A stretch of DNA of 64,000 nucleotides from Candidatus Zixiibacteriota bacterium (GCA_030668485.1 DAOUTW010000004.1:34660-98659), one strand, 5' to 3'; shown: positions 50,540-61,471, counted from the first letter of the stretch. The notes: generated by a model not told the origin, from the sequence alone. Numbers and translations are program-made.

Positions 50540-53500
50540 ATGGAAGAATATGTCTGGGTATCCAAGCTCGCCGATCATTCCGTATTTACCGGTAGCGCTC
50601 ATCCGGTATTGAATCGCCTGGCGGCAGAATATGATGTCAGGGTGACGATTGCCGGTCCCAAAGACACTTCTCTTGACGATTATCTACGGGCAATCTACGA
50701 TGCGATTGAGCGGCGGGTGGCAGGTATTATGGTTATCGGTTGGGGCGACCAGGAAGTAATTCCCGCCATAGATGCCGCGATCGAGCAGGGTATTCCGGTG
50801 GTAACGGTCGACAGCGATGTGCCCAATTCAAAACGGCTGGCTCATATCGGGACCGACTGGTTTCGTATGGGCGGAGCGATGGCCGACGATCTGGCGACTC
50901 GAATCGGAGGCCGGGGCAAGGTTTTGATGATTGGAATGACCGATTTGGCCAATAGTCAGACCGGTTTTCGGGGATTTCAGGACCGGATGGCTGCTTACTC
51001 CAATATGGAACTACTCGGACCGGAGAATGATCTGGATGTCGGATATGACCGGGCGCAGAAGATAGTTGAAGAATATCTCAAGCGATACCCCGATCTGGTC
51101 GGTGTGGCCGGTTTCGATGGAAACAGCGGCCCCGGCGCAGCAGCAGCAGTCGATTCCGCCGGAAAATCAGGCGAAATTAAAATCGTGTGCGTCGATGACG
51201 AATCGAATCAACTGGAGTATTTAAAATCCGGGACCATTAATTCTATATTTGCCCAGAAACGCCACGCCTTCACCAATCTCGCTTTCCAAATGCTATACTC
51301 ATATAATCATGGATCTGCCGCCACCGGTTACCGTCCCGGAGCGATCAATATCCCCGGTAATATCGATACCGGTTATGTCCTTGTGACTACCAAAAATATC
51401 GAATCTTTTCGGGCGGAATTCAGCCATGAGGAAGCCAGCAGAAGACACGATCTCTCTCAACGGCTGGCATTGGTTTCAAGTGTGGTGGAAAACAGCGCCG
51501 AAATCGCTCTCGCCTCCGATAGCGAAGGGCGGCTTGTCTATGCCAACCAGTCGGCCCTGAAACTCTTCGGCCTCAATGAAAGCAGATTGGTTGAATCGTC
51601 GATCGAGTCATTGTTCAACCTCGATGATCGTCAGAAGGAGTTGCTGTCCGAGTGTGCCGTCGACGGCAGAACGGTCAGGTTCGAGGCTATTGCCAGTCTT
51701 GATAATGATTCTGCGGTACCCTACCAGGTCAGTGTCTCGCCTCTTTATGCGGGGGAGTTGGTGCGGGGTCTGGTGGTCATCGCTACCGATGTCTCCAGCC
51801 TCAAACAGGTCAAGCATGCGCTTCGAGAAAGTGAGGAAAAATATAGCCATCTTTTCAATAACCTCAGCGATGCGATCTTCGTGCATGACCTGAGGGGCAA
51901 TATTATCGACATCAATAAGAAGGCGCTTGATATTTTCGGGTATTCCCGTAGCGAGATAATGGATATGAACATTGCCCAAATGCATCCGAAAGAGGAATTA
52001 GAGAATTCCCAAAAGGCCTTTGAGCAAATATCAAAAAAAGGTTTTGTCAATTTCGAAGTCAGATTTCTTAAAAAAAATGGCGATATTTTTCTGGCTGAGG
52101 TTTCGTCAACTCTCCTTAATATTGGCGATAATCGAATCGTCCAGGGAGTGGTCCGCGACATTACCGACCGCAAGGAATCTGAAAAGCTGATGAGCTTGTT
52201 GTCTTCGGTTGTCAAACAGAGCACCGAGGGTATTGCGGTCGTTGACCTGGATGGAAATCTGCAGTTTACCAACGATGCCTTTGCCGATATGCACGGCTAT
52301 AGCGCCGATGACTTGATCGGCCGTCACCTTTCCGTTTTCCATACAGCGGAACAACTGCCGTCGGTTGATGAGGCAAACAGGCAGATTATCGAGACAGGAA
52401 AATTCACCGGTGAAATAGGTCATAAGCGCCGCGACGGGTCGGTATTCCCATCATTCATGAGCAATTTTCTTCTGCGCGATGCTAACGGTAATCCGACCGG
52501 AATAATCGGTAATATGCGGGATATTACCCGACGTAAAGAGACCGAGGCAGCGCTACGTGACAGTGAAGAAAGATATCGCACCTTTGTTCAGAATTTCCAG
52601 GGTATAGCCTTTCGCGGGAAGCTGGATTTTTCACCAATTTTCTTACATGGTGCAGTTGAGAAGGTTACCGGCTATACGGAAGCCGAGTTCATCGCCGGGA
52701 ATCTTCATTGGGACCAGATTGTCCACCCCCAGGATTTCGAGAAAATGTCTGACATTGTTAAACAGATCAACATCACCCCCGGATATTTCACTGAGCAGGA
52801 ATACAGGATTATTAGGAAGAGCGGCGAGGTCGGATGGGTTCATATGTCAATTCAGAACATATGCGATGAGTTCGGAAAACCATCCCGCGTACAGGGAGCA
52901 ATATACGATATAACCGGGCGTAAAGAGGCCGATGAAGCATTGCGTGAAAGCGAAGAAAGATTCCGGATATTTTTCCAGACCAACCCCGATGTGATGACGG
53001 TCAGTGATCTTTCAACCGGGAGAATAATCGATGTCAATGAGAGTTTTGTCGAAACTTCCGGGTACAGCAGAGAAGAGATAATCGGGGCCTCGTCAAAGGA
53101 TCTGGATATGTGGAGCGATCCATCAGTTCGGTCTGCAATAGTCGATAAGCTTAAGAAACATGGTACCGTAAGAAACATTGAGACCAGATTCAAAATTAAA
53201 AATGGTGAATTGCGCACTTGCCTGGTAACCGGAAATATAATTTTACTGCGCGAAAAATCGTATATGTTCACGGTTGTGAGGGATATTGAAGGTTTAAGAC
53301 AAGCGCAACTGGCATTACGCGAAAGTGAGGAACGATTCCGCACGATTTTTGAAGCGGCGCAGGATGCCATCTTTATCAAAGACCGCGACCTGAAATATCT
53401 GGCAGTCAATCCCAGTCTGGCCCGTCTTTTCGGGATGACTCCCGAGCAGTTTGTCGGCAAAACATTCGAAGAATTAGTCGACCTGGAGAATGCCGAATAT

Positions 53501-54805
53501 TACCGCGTGGGTGAGCAAAAAGTCCTCAATGGTGAAATCATATCAACTGAAACCAGTCTCTATGCCGGCGATGAACAAAGAATACTTGATGTAATTATCG
53601 TACCGATGCAGGATGCCCGGGGAGAGATAATCGGTCTTTGCGGTATCGCTCGCGATATCACCGAAACCAAACGGCTGCATGAATTCGCCGAGAGGGCCAA
53701 ACGACTGGAGGCGGCCGGTCGCATCGCCGGACAGGTGGCTCACGATTTCAACAACCTGTTGGGACCGTTAATAGCTTATCCCGGATTGATGCGTGAGGAA
53801 TTGGCCGATGACCACCCGGCTGTAGAATACCTGGATGATCTGGAAAAGGCGGCCGAACAGATGGCCGATATCAATCAACAACTCCTCACTCTCGGGCGTC
53901 GGGGCCATTATAATCTCGAGCCGCTCGACATTAATGAGACCATCCGGACGGTTATTGAAAGGTCACAGCCATACCCGGAAGGGATAAAGGTCAACACCAT
54001 CCTGGAACCTGAAGTCATGAACATCAGCGGCGGCTCGGCGCAATTGTATCGCGTTATCTACAATCTGGTGGCCAATGCCCTCGATGCCCTCACCGCCGGC
54101 GGTGACATAACCATCAAAACGGAAAATTATTACATCAACAGCGACCTTGGTAGATATAACCAGGTACCACGCGGCGAATATGTCAAGGTGACCATTAGCG
54201 ATACCGGCAGTGGTATCGATGATGATATCCGTCCGAGTATTTTTGACCCCTTCTTCACCACCAAAAAGGCCGACCGGAAGAGAGGTTCCGGGCTGGGGCT
54301 TAGCATCGTTCATGCCGTAGTTGAAGATCATAAAGGATTTATTGATATCAACAGTCGACCCGGCCAGGGAACGTCTTTCTACCTTTATTTCCCCATCACC
54401 CGAGATAAGGCCGAGTCGGTCGATACCGAAACCTTCACCGGCGGCAACGAAAAAGTCATGATCGTCGACGATGACCCGATCCAGAAAGAGGTTACGTCTC
54501 GACTTCTGCAAAGACTCGGCTACAAAATCACGGTGGTCGGAAGCGGGGAAGAGGCGATTGAGCTTTTGAAACAATCTCCACAGGATCTATTGATTCTGGA
54601 TATGGTGATGTCACCCGGTATCGATGGCGCCGAAACATATCGGCGGTCATTGGAAGTCAATCGGCATCAAAAGGCGATCATCGTTTCCGGTTTCGCCGAA
54701 ACTGACAAAGTCAAAGCCGCTATCGAACTGGGCGCGGCAGAATTCCTAAGAAAACCGCTGACCATGAAATCTCTCGCCAATGCCGTGCGCAAAGAACTCG
54801 ATTAA
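50540..54805 (+). CDS. Hybrid sensor kinase: periplasmic-binding-protein-like (sugar-binding) N-terminus, multiple PAS, HisKA/HATPase, REC
   Basis: N-terminal 'GIMVIGWGDQEVIPAIDAAIEQGIPVVTVDSDVPNSKRLAHIGTDWFRMGGAMADDL'; PAS repeats; 'GQVAHDFNNLLGPLIAYPG'; REC 'KVMIVDDDPIQKEV...LLILDMVMSPGIDG'. No evident signal peptide or TM segment. Confidence 0.92.
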   Translation: MEEYVWVSKLADHSVFTGSAHPVLNRLAAEYDVRVTIAGPKDTSLDDYLRAIYDAIERRVAGIMVIGWGDQEVIPAIDAAIEQGIPVVTVDSDVPNSKRLAHIGTDWFRMGGAMADDLATRIGGRGKVLMIGMTDLANSQTGFRGFQDRMAAYSNMELLGPENDLDVGYDRAQKIVEEYLKRYPDLVGVAGFDGNSGPGAAAAVDSAGKSGEIKIVCVDDESNQLEYLKSGTINSIFAQKRHAFTNLAFQMLYSYNHGSAATGYRPGAINIPGNIDTGYVLVTTKNIESFRAEFSHEEASRRHDLSQRLALVSSVVENSAEIALASDSEGRLVYANQSALKLFGLNESRLVESSIESLFNLDDRQKELLSECAVDGRTVRFEAIASLDNDSAVPYQVSVSPLYAGELVRGLVVIATDVSSLKQVKHALRESEEKYSHLFNNLSDAIFVHDLRGNIIDINKKALDIFGYSRSEIMDMNIAQMHPKEELENSQKAFEQISKKGFVNFEVRFLKKNGDIFLAEVSSTLLNIGDNRIVQGVVRDITDRKESEKLMSLLSSVVKQSTEGIAVVDLDGNLQFTNDAFADMHGYSADDLIGRHLSVFHTAEQLPSVDEANRQIIETGKFTGEIGHKRRDGSVFPSFMSNFLLRDANGNPTGIIGNMRDITRRKETEAALRDSEERYRTFVQNFQGIAFRGKLDFSPIFLHGAVEKVTGYTEAEFIAGNLHWDQIVHPQDFEKMSDIVKQINITPGYFTEQEYRIIRKSGEVGWVHMSIQNICDEFGKPSRVQGAIYDITGRKEADEALRESEERFRIFFQTNPDVMTVSDLSTGRIIDVNESFVETSGYSREEIIGASSKDLDMWSDPSVRSAIVDKLKKHGTVRNIETRFKIKNGELRTCLVTGNIILLREKSYMFTVVRDIEGLRQAQLALRESEERFRTIFEAAQDAIFIKDRDLKYLAVNPSLARLFGMTPEQFVGKTFEELVDLENAEYYRVGEQKVLNGEIISTETSLYAGDEQRILDVIIVPMQDARGEIIGLCGIARDITETKRLHEFAERAKRLEAAGRIAGQVAHDFNNLLGPLIAYPGLMREELADDHPAVEYLDDLEKAAEQMADINQQLLTLGRRGHYNLEPLDINETIRTVIERSQPYPEGIKVNTILEPEVMNISGGSAQLYRVIYNLVANALDALTAGGDITIKTENYYINSDLGRYNQVPRGEYVKVTISDTGSGIDDDIRPSIFDPFFTTKKADRKRGSGLGLSIVHAVVEDHKGFIDINSRPGQGTSFYLYFPITRDKAESVDTETFTGGNEKVMIVDDDPIQKEVTSRLLQRLGYKITVVGSGEEAIELLKQSPQDLLILDMVMSPGIDGAETYRRSLEVNRHQKAIIVSGFAETDKVKAAIELGAAEFLRKPLTMKSLANAVRKELD

Positions 54806-55110
54806 AAGCAGAAAATAACGCTTGCCGATAATTCTATTGTTCTCCCGATATTACAGCCGGCAGTTCTATTTCTCAGCAAAAGGCCATATCGGTTTCACCC
54901 TCGGTATTCCTCAAAAAGAGAAAGACTTCGATGATTTCGGTTGACTTTTTTCCCTTATTCGCCATTCTTAAAATGCCGTTTTATTTAAAGTAACCGGATT
55001 CGGGGTAGAATTATGTCTGACTCGTTCCCTCGATTATACCGGTTAACAATTTGGGCCAGGCCGATCACAAGTGACTGATATTTGGCCGGTCCGTCGGCGA
55101 TGAAAAAACT

Positions 55111-56835
55111 ATGGATGAAAAACAACCAATTCCTATCGACTCAGGCGGCGACGATCGCGGATGGGAAAAACGATTCAGTGTTTTGTCCCGCAAAATTCTC
55201 GGTGGCGCCAATCGCGGTCATTCTCGCAGCACTTTCTTTAAGAGTATGCTGCAAATGCTGCACGATGCCTCGCAATGCGATGCGGTGGAGTTGAGATTAA
55301 TTGAAATGGGTCGGCTGCAGCACTGTGAACTTAATCCGAACACCGAAAGGGCATTCCGTCTGATACTATTGCCCCCCAGGCGCAATCCCGTCGATGAACT
55401 CATCCCCTGTATCGGTCAGGACAATGCCAAGGAACAGTTATGCCAATTTGTCGTCGATGGATGCATCGACACTTCCCGGCCATTCCACACCACCTATGGC
55501 AGCTTCTGGACCGGCGACACCTCACAGACAATTGACATTGGCGACGGCCGGACACAAACAAGCAAAAAGCGAAAATTGCGAATCGGCGGTAATTTCCCTT
55601 CCCTGGTGGTAATCCCATTTTCATTCGAAGGCGAAAATCGCGGCCTCCTGCTTTTGAAAAGCAAGCGGATTGATTTTTTCTCTCGAGCGGATGTCAAATA
55701 TTTCGAAGAGATTGCTCAAATTCTGGGTGTCGCAATCGCCCATTGGCGGGCTCAAATAGCCTTGCAGGAACGCGTAAAAGAGCTTACCTGTCTTTGTGAG
55801 ATGGCCAATATCGCCGGCCGTCCGGAAATATCGCTGCCGGAAATCCTGCAGGAAACGGTGGAACTCCTGCCCAAAGCATGGCGCTTTCCCGATATCGCCG
55901 CCGCCCGGATCATGTGCGATGGCATAACCTATAAAACTCCCGAGTTTCGCGGCGGTCTCCAGAGTTTGTATGCCGGGATTATTGTCAATGAGAAAAAACG
56001 GGGAGGCATCGATGTCGCCTACATCCGGAAGGTCAGGGAATACGATGAAGGGCCGTTTCTCAAGGAAGAACGCAATCTCATTGATGCCATAGCCGACGAA
56101 GTAGCAGTGATTATTCAACGCCGGGAGGCGGAGGAAGAAAAAGAAAAACTCGAAGAACAGCTCCGGCATGCCGACCGGCTGGCCACCATCGGTCAACTTG
56201 CCGCGGGAGTCGCCCATGAATTGAATGAACCGCTGGCCAATATCCTGGGCTTTGCCCAGTTGGTTTCCCGAGACCCGGAAAAATCGGAAACGATCAGCAA
56301 GGATATCGATAAAATAATAGCCGCCTCGCTTCATGCTCGGACCATCATCGAGCGCCTGAACCTGTTCGCCCGTCAATCGCCTCAGAAAAAAGGGTTGGTC
56401 AATCTTAACCGGGTAATCAACGAAGGACTCTATTTCCTCGAAAGCCGGTGCACCAAGGCCGGAATCGAAATGTTGCGAATTCTCGATCCCGACCTTCCGG
56501 AAATTATCGTCGATCAGGGGCAGATGTACCAGGTTCTGGTCAATCTGGTGGTCAATGCCATCCAGGCGATGCCGGAGGGGGGTACTTTGACTATCAGGAC
56601 CACGCGCCGCGACGAGCAGATCGGATTTAGTGTCGAAGATACCGGGGTAGGAATGGACGATGAGGTTATCAAGAAAATATTTGTACCGTTTTTTACCACC
56701 AAGGATGTCAATGAAGGGACCGGACTCGGCCTGGCGGTGGTTCATGGCATCGTTTCCTCGCATGGGGGAGAGATTACGGTAGAAAGCAACCCTGGTAGCG
56801 GCACAATTTTCAACGTCAGCCTGCCATTGAACTGA
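55111..56835 (+). CDS. GAF-type sensor histidine kinase
   Basis: GAF-like region; H-box 'GQLAAGVAHELNEPLANILGFAQL'; 'VNLVVNAIQAMPEGG', 'GTGLGLAVVHGIV'. Confidence 0.9.
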   Translation: MDEKQPIPIDSGGDDRGWEKRFSVLSRKILGGANRGHSRSTFFKSMLQMLHDASQCDAVELRLIEMGRLQHCELNPNTERAFRLILLPPRRNPVDELIPCIGQDNAKEQLCQFVVDGCIDTSRPFHTTYGSFWTGDTSQTIDIGDGRTQTSKKRKLRIGGNFPSLVVIPFSFEGENRGLLLLKSKRIDFFSRADVKYFEEIAQILGVAIAHWRAQIALQERVKELTCLCEMANIAGRPEISLPEILQETVELLPKAWRFPDIAAARIMCDGITYKTPEFRGGLQSLYAGIIVNEKKRGGIDVAYIRKVREYDEGPFLKEERNLIDAIADEVAVIIQRREAEEEKEKLEEQLRHADRLATIGQLAAGVAHELNEPLANILGFAQLVSRDPEKSETISKDIDKIIAASLHARTIIERLNLFARQSPQKKGLVNLNRVINEGLYFLESRCTKAGIEMLRILDPDLPEIIVDQGQMYQVLVNLVVNAIQAMPEGGTLTIRTTRRDEQIGFSVEDTGVGMDDEVIKKIFVPFFTTKDVNEGTGLGLAVVHGIVSSHGGEITVESNPGSGTIFNVSLPLN

Positions 56836-56869
56836 CCGGTCGTCGAAAGTTCTGAAGGAGAACGACAGC

Positions 56870-58228
56870 ATGTCTAAAGATAAAGCCACCATCCTCGTCG
56901 TCGATGATGCTCCCGATACCCTTGAAATTATCCAGCGCAACCTGACTCACAAAGGGTACCAGGTTTATACCGCACCGGGAGCGACCGAGGCGATATCGTT
57001 TCTGGAGGGGACACCGGTCGATCTGGTGATCACCGATCTTAAAATGCCCGAGGTGGGAGGGCTTGATCTAGTGCGCCATGTGCGCGCAAACATTCCTGAC
57101 ACCGAAGTGATGATGATCACCGGATACGCCACCATTGACGGTGCGGTGAAGGCGATCAAGATCGGGGCCGAGGAGTTTCTTGCCAAGCCGTTTACCGATG
57201 AGGAACTGTTTACGACGGTGAAAAATATTCTGGAGAAACTCCAGGCCCGTCGCGTCGCCGAATCGAAACCGGATTCGAAGTCGATCACATCGTATGGCAT
57301 GCTGGGTGAATCGACGGCGATGAAAAAGGTGTTTCGCGCCATAGCCAAGGCGGCGACTACGGCCGCTACGGTCCTGATAACAGGCGAAAGCGGGACCGGC
57401 AAGGAACTGGTCGCGCGCGCCATCCATTACAATTCCAATCGGGCATCTGCTCCATTCGTACCGGTTAACTGCGGCGGTATTCCGGAAGGCCTTTTGGAAA
57501 GCGAGTTGTTCGGGCACATGAAGGGAGCCTTCACCGGGGCCACCGAATCGCGCGCCGGATTTTTCCAGACTGCCGACGGCGGCACGATTTTCCTCGATGA
57601 AATCAGCGAAACCAGTCTGGCGATGCAAGTCAAACTGCTGCGTGTCCTTCAGGACAAGGAAATCAATATGGTCGGTTCCAGCCGTCCCCGGACGGTCAAT
57701 ATCAGGATTTTGGCCGCCACCAATAAGTCGCTGGAGCAATTAACCCAGAAAGGGGTGTTCCGCGAGGACCTCTTTTTCCGGTTGAGCGTTATTCGGATCG
57801 ATGTCCCGCCACTTCGGCAGCACAGCGACGATATTCTTCTGCTGGCGCATCATTTTATCTCCCGCTTTGCCAAGGAGGCCGGGAGGTCGGAGCCGAGATT
57901 TTCCGATGATACCATCGAGGTGTTGAAAAATTACTATTGGCCGGGAAATGTACGCGAACTGGAGAATGTCATCCAGCGGCTGGTGGTCATGAATGAGGGC
58001 GACGTTGTGCGCGTTCCCGACCTGCCGCACCTGATGCGTTTCTCGGCTCTTCACGGCACCGGCTTGAACCGGACTCTGGTTGAGGTCGAGAACGAACATA
58101 TCCGCAATGTCCTCGCCGGCGTCGATGGCAATAAAACGCGTGCCGCCGAGATCCTCGGTATCGACCGCAAAACCCTCCGCGAAAAACTCCGCCGCCTCAA
58201 CAATCCCCATACCGACGAGGCGGAATAG
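56870..58228 (+). CDS. Sigma54-dependent NtrC-family response regulator
   Basis: REC 'ILVVDDAPDTLEIIQ', 'GESGTGKELVARAIHYNS', 'GHMKGAFTGATESRAGFF', Fis-type HTH 'NKTRAAEILGIDRKTLREKLR'. Confidence 0.96.
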   Translation: MSKDKATILVVDDAPDTLEIIQRNLTHKGYQVYTAPGATEAISFLEGTPVDLVITDLKMPEVGGLDLVRHVRANIPDTEVMMITGYATIDGAVKAIKIGAEEFLAKPFTDEELFTTVKNILEKLQARRVAESKPDSKSITSYGMLGESTAMKKVFRAIAKAATTAATVLITGESGTGKELVARAIHYNSNRASAPFVPVNCGGIPEGLLESELFGHMKGAFTGATESRAGFFQTADGGTIFLDEISETSLAMQVKLLRVLQDKEINMVGSSRPRTVNIRILAATNKSLEQLTQKGVFREDLFFRLSVIRIDVPPLRQHSDDILLLAHHFISRFAKEAGRSEPRFSDDTIEVLKNYYWPGNVRELENVIQRLVVMNEGDVVRVPDLPHLMRFSALHGTGLNRTLVEVENEHIRNVLAGVDGNKTRAAEILGIDRKTLREKLRRLNNPHTDEAE

Positions 58229-58327
58229 GCATATTTTGTGAAATGTCGAAACCTATCTCGTGTAACTCGGGATCATCGATCCCTCGAAAGACGCAGTAAC
58301 ATCGACTGAAGTTTCGACCTTCCAGGG

Positions 58328-61300
58328 TCATTTATTTTCTATTATAGATTTAGCTTGCACCAGAAAATGGTCAAGCTCTTTGTCTGGATTAGATGCTTTT
58401 GCTAATAATTCTAAATCCATAATTAAATCAGTAGCAGTGATAGAGCTGATGCCATATAATTCTTTTATATTATTAAGTATTGCCACTGCCTTATCATATG
58501 TTCGTAATCCAGTATGTGCCACTACATTATTTAGTAGGTCAGGAATTGCTTTTAAATTGATACAGAGTCTTATTACTTCATTGAAGTGATGTTCGGCTTC
58601 TTCGAATTTTCCAAGGCACATGTAGGCAATTGCAAGATTTATTAAAGGCACCGTGCTGTTTTTCTGAGAGTTAATTGCCTTTAATAGAGAATCTACAGCT
58701 CTACCATATTCTCCAATTATTAGATAAACATATCCTAGTCTACTATATGCATACCTGCTATTATTTGCAATTGCCTTATCGTAGATCTCTATTGATTTTT
58801 CATACTGTTTTAAATTCATATAAGAGTCACCCATATTATTATAGAGCGGGCCAATATCTTCTGTCTCCAATGCTATTGCTTTTTCAAAATACTCGATCGC
58901 CTCTTTATAATTACCCCTGCAGTTTTGCAATACTCCTAACCCATTAAATAACCATGGCGATTCTGGATCGGACTCTTTAACTTTATCAAGAATATATTCT
59001 GCTTCAGTCAGCTTGTCCAAATCAAAGTAAGCAAAAGCCAATGCAAGTTGCGCATCAGTATCTGATGGACTAATCTCAATTGCCTTATTAAAACTAATAC
59101 CAGCGTCATCATACTGACCTAAAGTCACATAAATGTTTCCCAAATAACAATAGACGGAATTATTTTTGGGGCTGATCTCGATAAATCTATCATAAATTGC
59201 AATAGCATCATCGTATTGGCCTAGGTCCAGATAAATGTTCGCTAAAGAGCGATAAGGGCTAATATATTTAGGGTTGAATTTTATTGCCTTTTGATGTGAT
59301 ACTATGGAATCCTCAATTCTTCCAAGGTCATAGAGCGCCTTACCTTGGCTGAACCAGACATATTCGCTCTTGGAATTAATATCAAGTGATTTTGAATAAT
59401 AAGGTAATGCTTTTTCTGGCTGACCGCTTTGACGAAGCATTACAGCAAGATGATATAAGTATGAACTGCTACGATCATTCAATTCAACTACACTTTCGAA
59501 AGCTATTAATGCTTTTTTTGAGAAAACATAATAATTATTTTTGTGAAGACAAAATCTTCCTCCAACATCATCTAACGCACTTGCTAATTTATTCCTAACT
59601 GCGACATTAAGTATAGTATTATCATAATCCTTTAACAATACCTTGAGTGCCCCATCATAATCCTTTTGATTATAAAGCATCCGACCTTTAATAATATGTA
59701 TGATTGCCATATGTGACGGATCAAGCTTCCATTCCATCAGAGCTTTATTACAAAATGAGAGCACTTTGTCTGAAAATGAATACCACTTGAAAGCTTTAGC
59801 GGCTTCCATTAGTTCATCAATTTGTTGACGCTGCCTTCCCCAAATAAGCCCATCCATTCTTATGAATTTATCTAATGGTATTTTTAGGGTAGAAATAAGG
59901 GAGCAGTCAAACAGCAGTAATTCAATTCCGATCTTGATGAAATAATTAGCTGCTTCTGATGGATCCTTCCAAGATAAAACATTTAATAGATTTAAAACGG
60001 CATTTTTCCATTGAGGTTCGCGTGGTCTTTGTTCCCACTCAGGTACCTTGTCGCAAATATTCTGGTAGATGTTTTGATACAATGGGAAGGCCAAAATTGC
60101 GATATTTTTTGCGTCGCCTTCCCGTAATAACTGTGTTCGTAAAATATGTTCAATCAAAAATTCTTGAACTACATCATGGAGCTTCTCAATACCGATAAAA
60201 AATGTATATTTACCTGCAAGCATTCGTAGTGTTTCTGCAGGGTCTTCAACATGCCATATCTCTCTAAGTATAATAGGATTACAATCCCGCAGAATTGCAA
60301 TGGTGTATATTTTGAAGAGATCAGCCCTATTGTCTTCCGAATGAAAACAGTATATTATAAATCGTTCAGCTACTGTTTTTATGATACCCTCGTTTGATGA
60401 ACTCTGTTTCAATTGTTTTTGAAAATGATCGCTTTTGAAATCTCTAATGGTAGAGTCAGTACCTAATCGATGCAAGGCATTAACTAATAACTCAACCGCA
60501 TAAGGGACACCTCTTGAAAATGTTTGAACGAAATTGATTACTTCTTCGGAAACACCAATTTCAAATTGTTGCCCTATATAATTATCAATATCAACTATGC
60601 TAAATAATTTCATGTCAATACAATAGGGCTCATGGAAGCTTAGCTTGTTGGCAATGCCGCGAATCGAAGCCGCTTTAGCATCGACTGTAGCTATACGATC
60701 ATCTCGGATATTATCTCGTCCAGAATATATTATTATAGAATGTTTATTCCCATCAACAAATGGAACTACAAAATTATCAACAAACCATTCTTCTGATTGC
60801 CTAATAAGCTCACATGTGTCGAATAGAAGCAAAAATCGCATATGCATTTTATGTATAATAGAATTAATAGATTCTCGTAATCGCTCTGCCAATACTAATT
60901 CCGGGAATTGGTAAAGCAATAGTTGTTCAGAACTTATTCCCCGTTTGTCTTTCAGGTACTTTTTATAAAGCTGCTGCACCGTTTTTTCAACAACGTTAAC
61001 ACCTGCGGAGATAGCCATGCCTATTTCCGGATTCCCACCAAAAGCTGTTGTCACCGTTGGAGCGGCCTTTCCAATGGTATTTGCAAATTTGCTACTTTCT
61101 TCAACTTGGCGGTTTATTTCTTCTGCAAAATTTTTAAGGTCTTTTTTAGCATCAAGATATGGTTTTAAATCCTTGGAGAAATTATTTGGAATTGCATCGC
61201 AAATAATATCAAGCAACTCTGATGGCGAGAAAGTACAACCATGCTTGTATCTATCCCAATCAATGCTAATTTGAATTACATCTGGATATTCAGTATTTGC

Positions 61301-61471
61301 TATATCAATAAACTTACTGCAAAGTGATGATTTGCCCATTCCACCAACACCATAAATTAGTATGGTGTTAGAAAAAGGTCGCTCGTCGGTTTTATTATTT
61401 ACAAGTTTTTTCATTGTGGATCGAAAAAACTCTAACTCGTTCTCACGACCAACAAATATTTTGTGGTTCAT
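58328..61471 (-). CDS. STAND-type NTPase with C-terminal TPR array
   Basis: Walker A 'ILIYGVGGMGKSSL', Walker B-like 'MRFLLLFDTCELI', 'SIIIYSGRDN'; about nine TPR-like units such as 'AYRSLANIYLDLGQYDDAIAIYDRFIEISP'-type. Visibly AT-richer than neighbours. Confidence 0.88.
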   Translation of the reverse strand: MNHKIFVGRENELEFFRSTMKKLVNNKTDERPFSNTILIYGVGGMGKSSLCSKFIDIANTEYPDVIQISIDWDRYKHGCTFSPSELLDIICDAIPNNFSKDLKPYLDAKKDLKNFAEEINRQVEESSKFANTIGKAAPTVTTAFGGNPEIGMAISAGVNVVEKTVQQLYKKYLKDKRGISSEQLLLYQFPELVLAERLRESINSIIHKMHMRFLLLFDTCELIRQSEEWFVDNFVVPFVDGNKHSIIIYSGRDNIRDDRIATVDAKAASIRGIANKLSFHEPYCIDMKLFSIVDIDNYIGQQFEIGVSEEVINFVQTFSRGVPYAVELLVNALHRLGTDSTIRDFKSDHFQKQLKQSSSNEGIIKTVAERFIIYCFHSEDNRADLFKIYTIAILRDCNPIILREIWHVEDPAETLRMLAGKYTFFIGIEKLHDVVQEFLIEHILRTQLLREGDAKNIAILAFPLYQNIYQNICDKVPEWEQRPREPQWKNAVLNLLNVLSWKDPSEAANYFIKIGIELLLFDCSLISTLKIPLDKFIRMDGLIWGRQRQQIDELMEAAKAFKWYSFSDKVLSFCNKALMEWKLDPSHMAIIHIIKGRMLYNQKDYDGALKVLLKDYDNTILNVAVRNKLASALDDVGGRFCLHKNNYYVFSKKALIAFESVVELNDRSSSYLYHLAVMLRQSGQPEKALPYYSKSLDINSKSEYVWFSQGKALYDLGRIEDSIVSHQKAIKFNPKYISPYRSLANIYLDLGQYDDAIAIYDRFIEISPKNNSVYCYLGNIYVTLGQYDDAGISFNKAIEISPSDTDAQLALAFAYFDLDKLTEAEYILDKVKESDPESPWLFNGLGVLQNCRGNYKEAIEYFEKAIALETEDIGPLYNNMGDSYMNLKQYEKSIEIYDKAIANNSRYAYSRLGYVYLIIGEYGRAVDSLLKAINSQKNSTVPLINLAIAYMCLGKFEEAEHHFNEVIRLCINLKAIPDLLNNVVAHTGLRTYDKAVAILNNIKELYGISSITATDLIMDLELLAKASNPDKELDHFLVQAKSIIENK

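Noticed and set aside
55621-56940. 439-aa minus-strand ORF
   Set aside because: Antisense shadow of the GAF kinase gene.
58245-58318. Inverted repeat GTCGAAAC...GTTTCGAC with inner GGGAT-CATCG-ATCCC between convergent genes
   Set aside because: Most simply a bidirectional terminator-type structure between two convergent genes; not enough to claim more.
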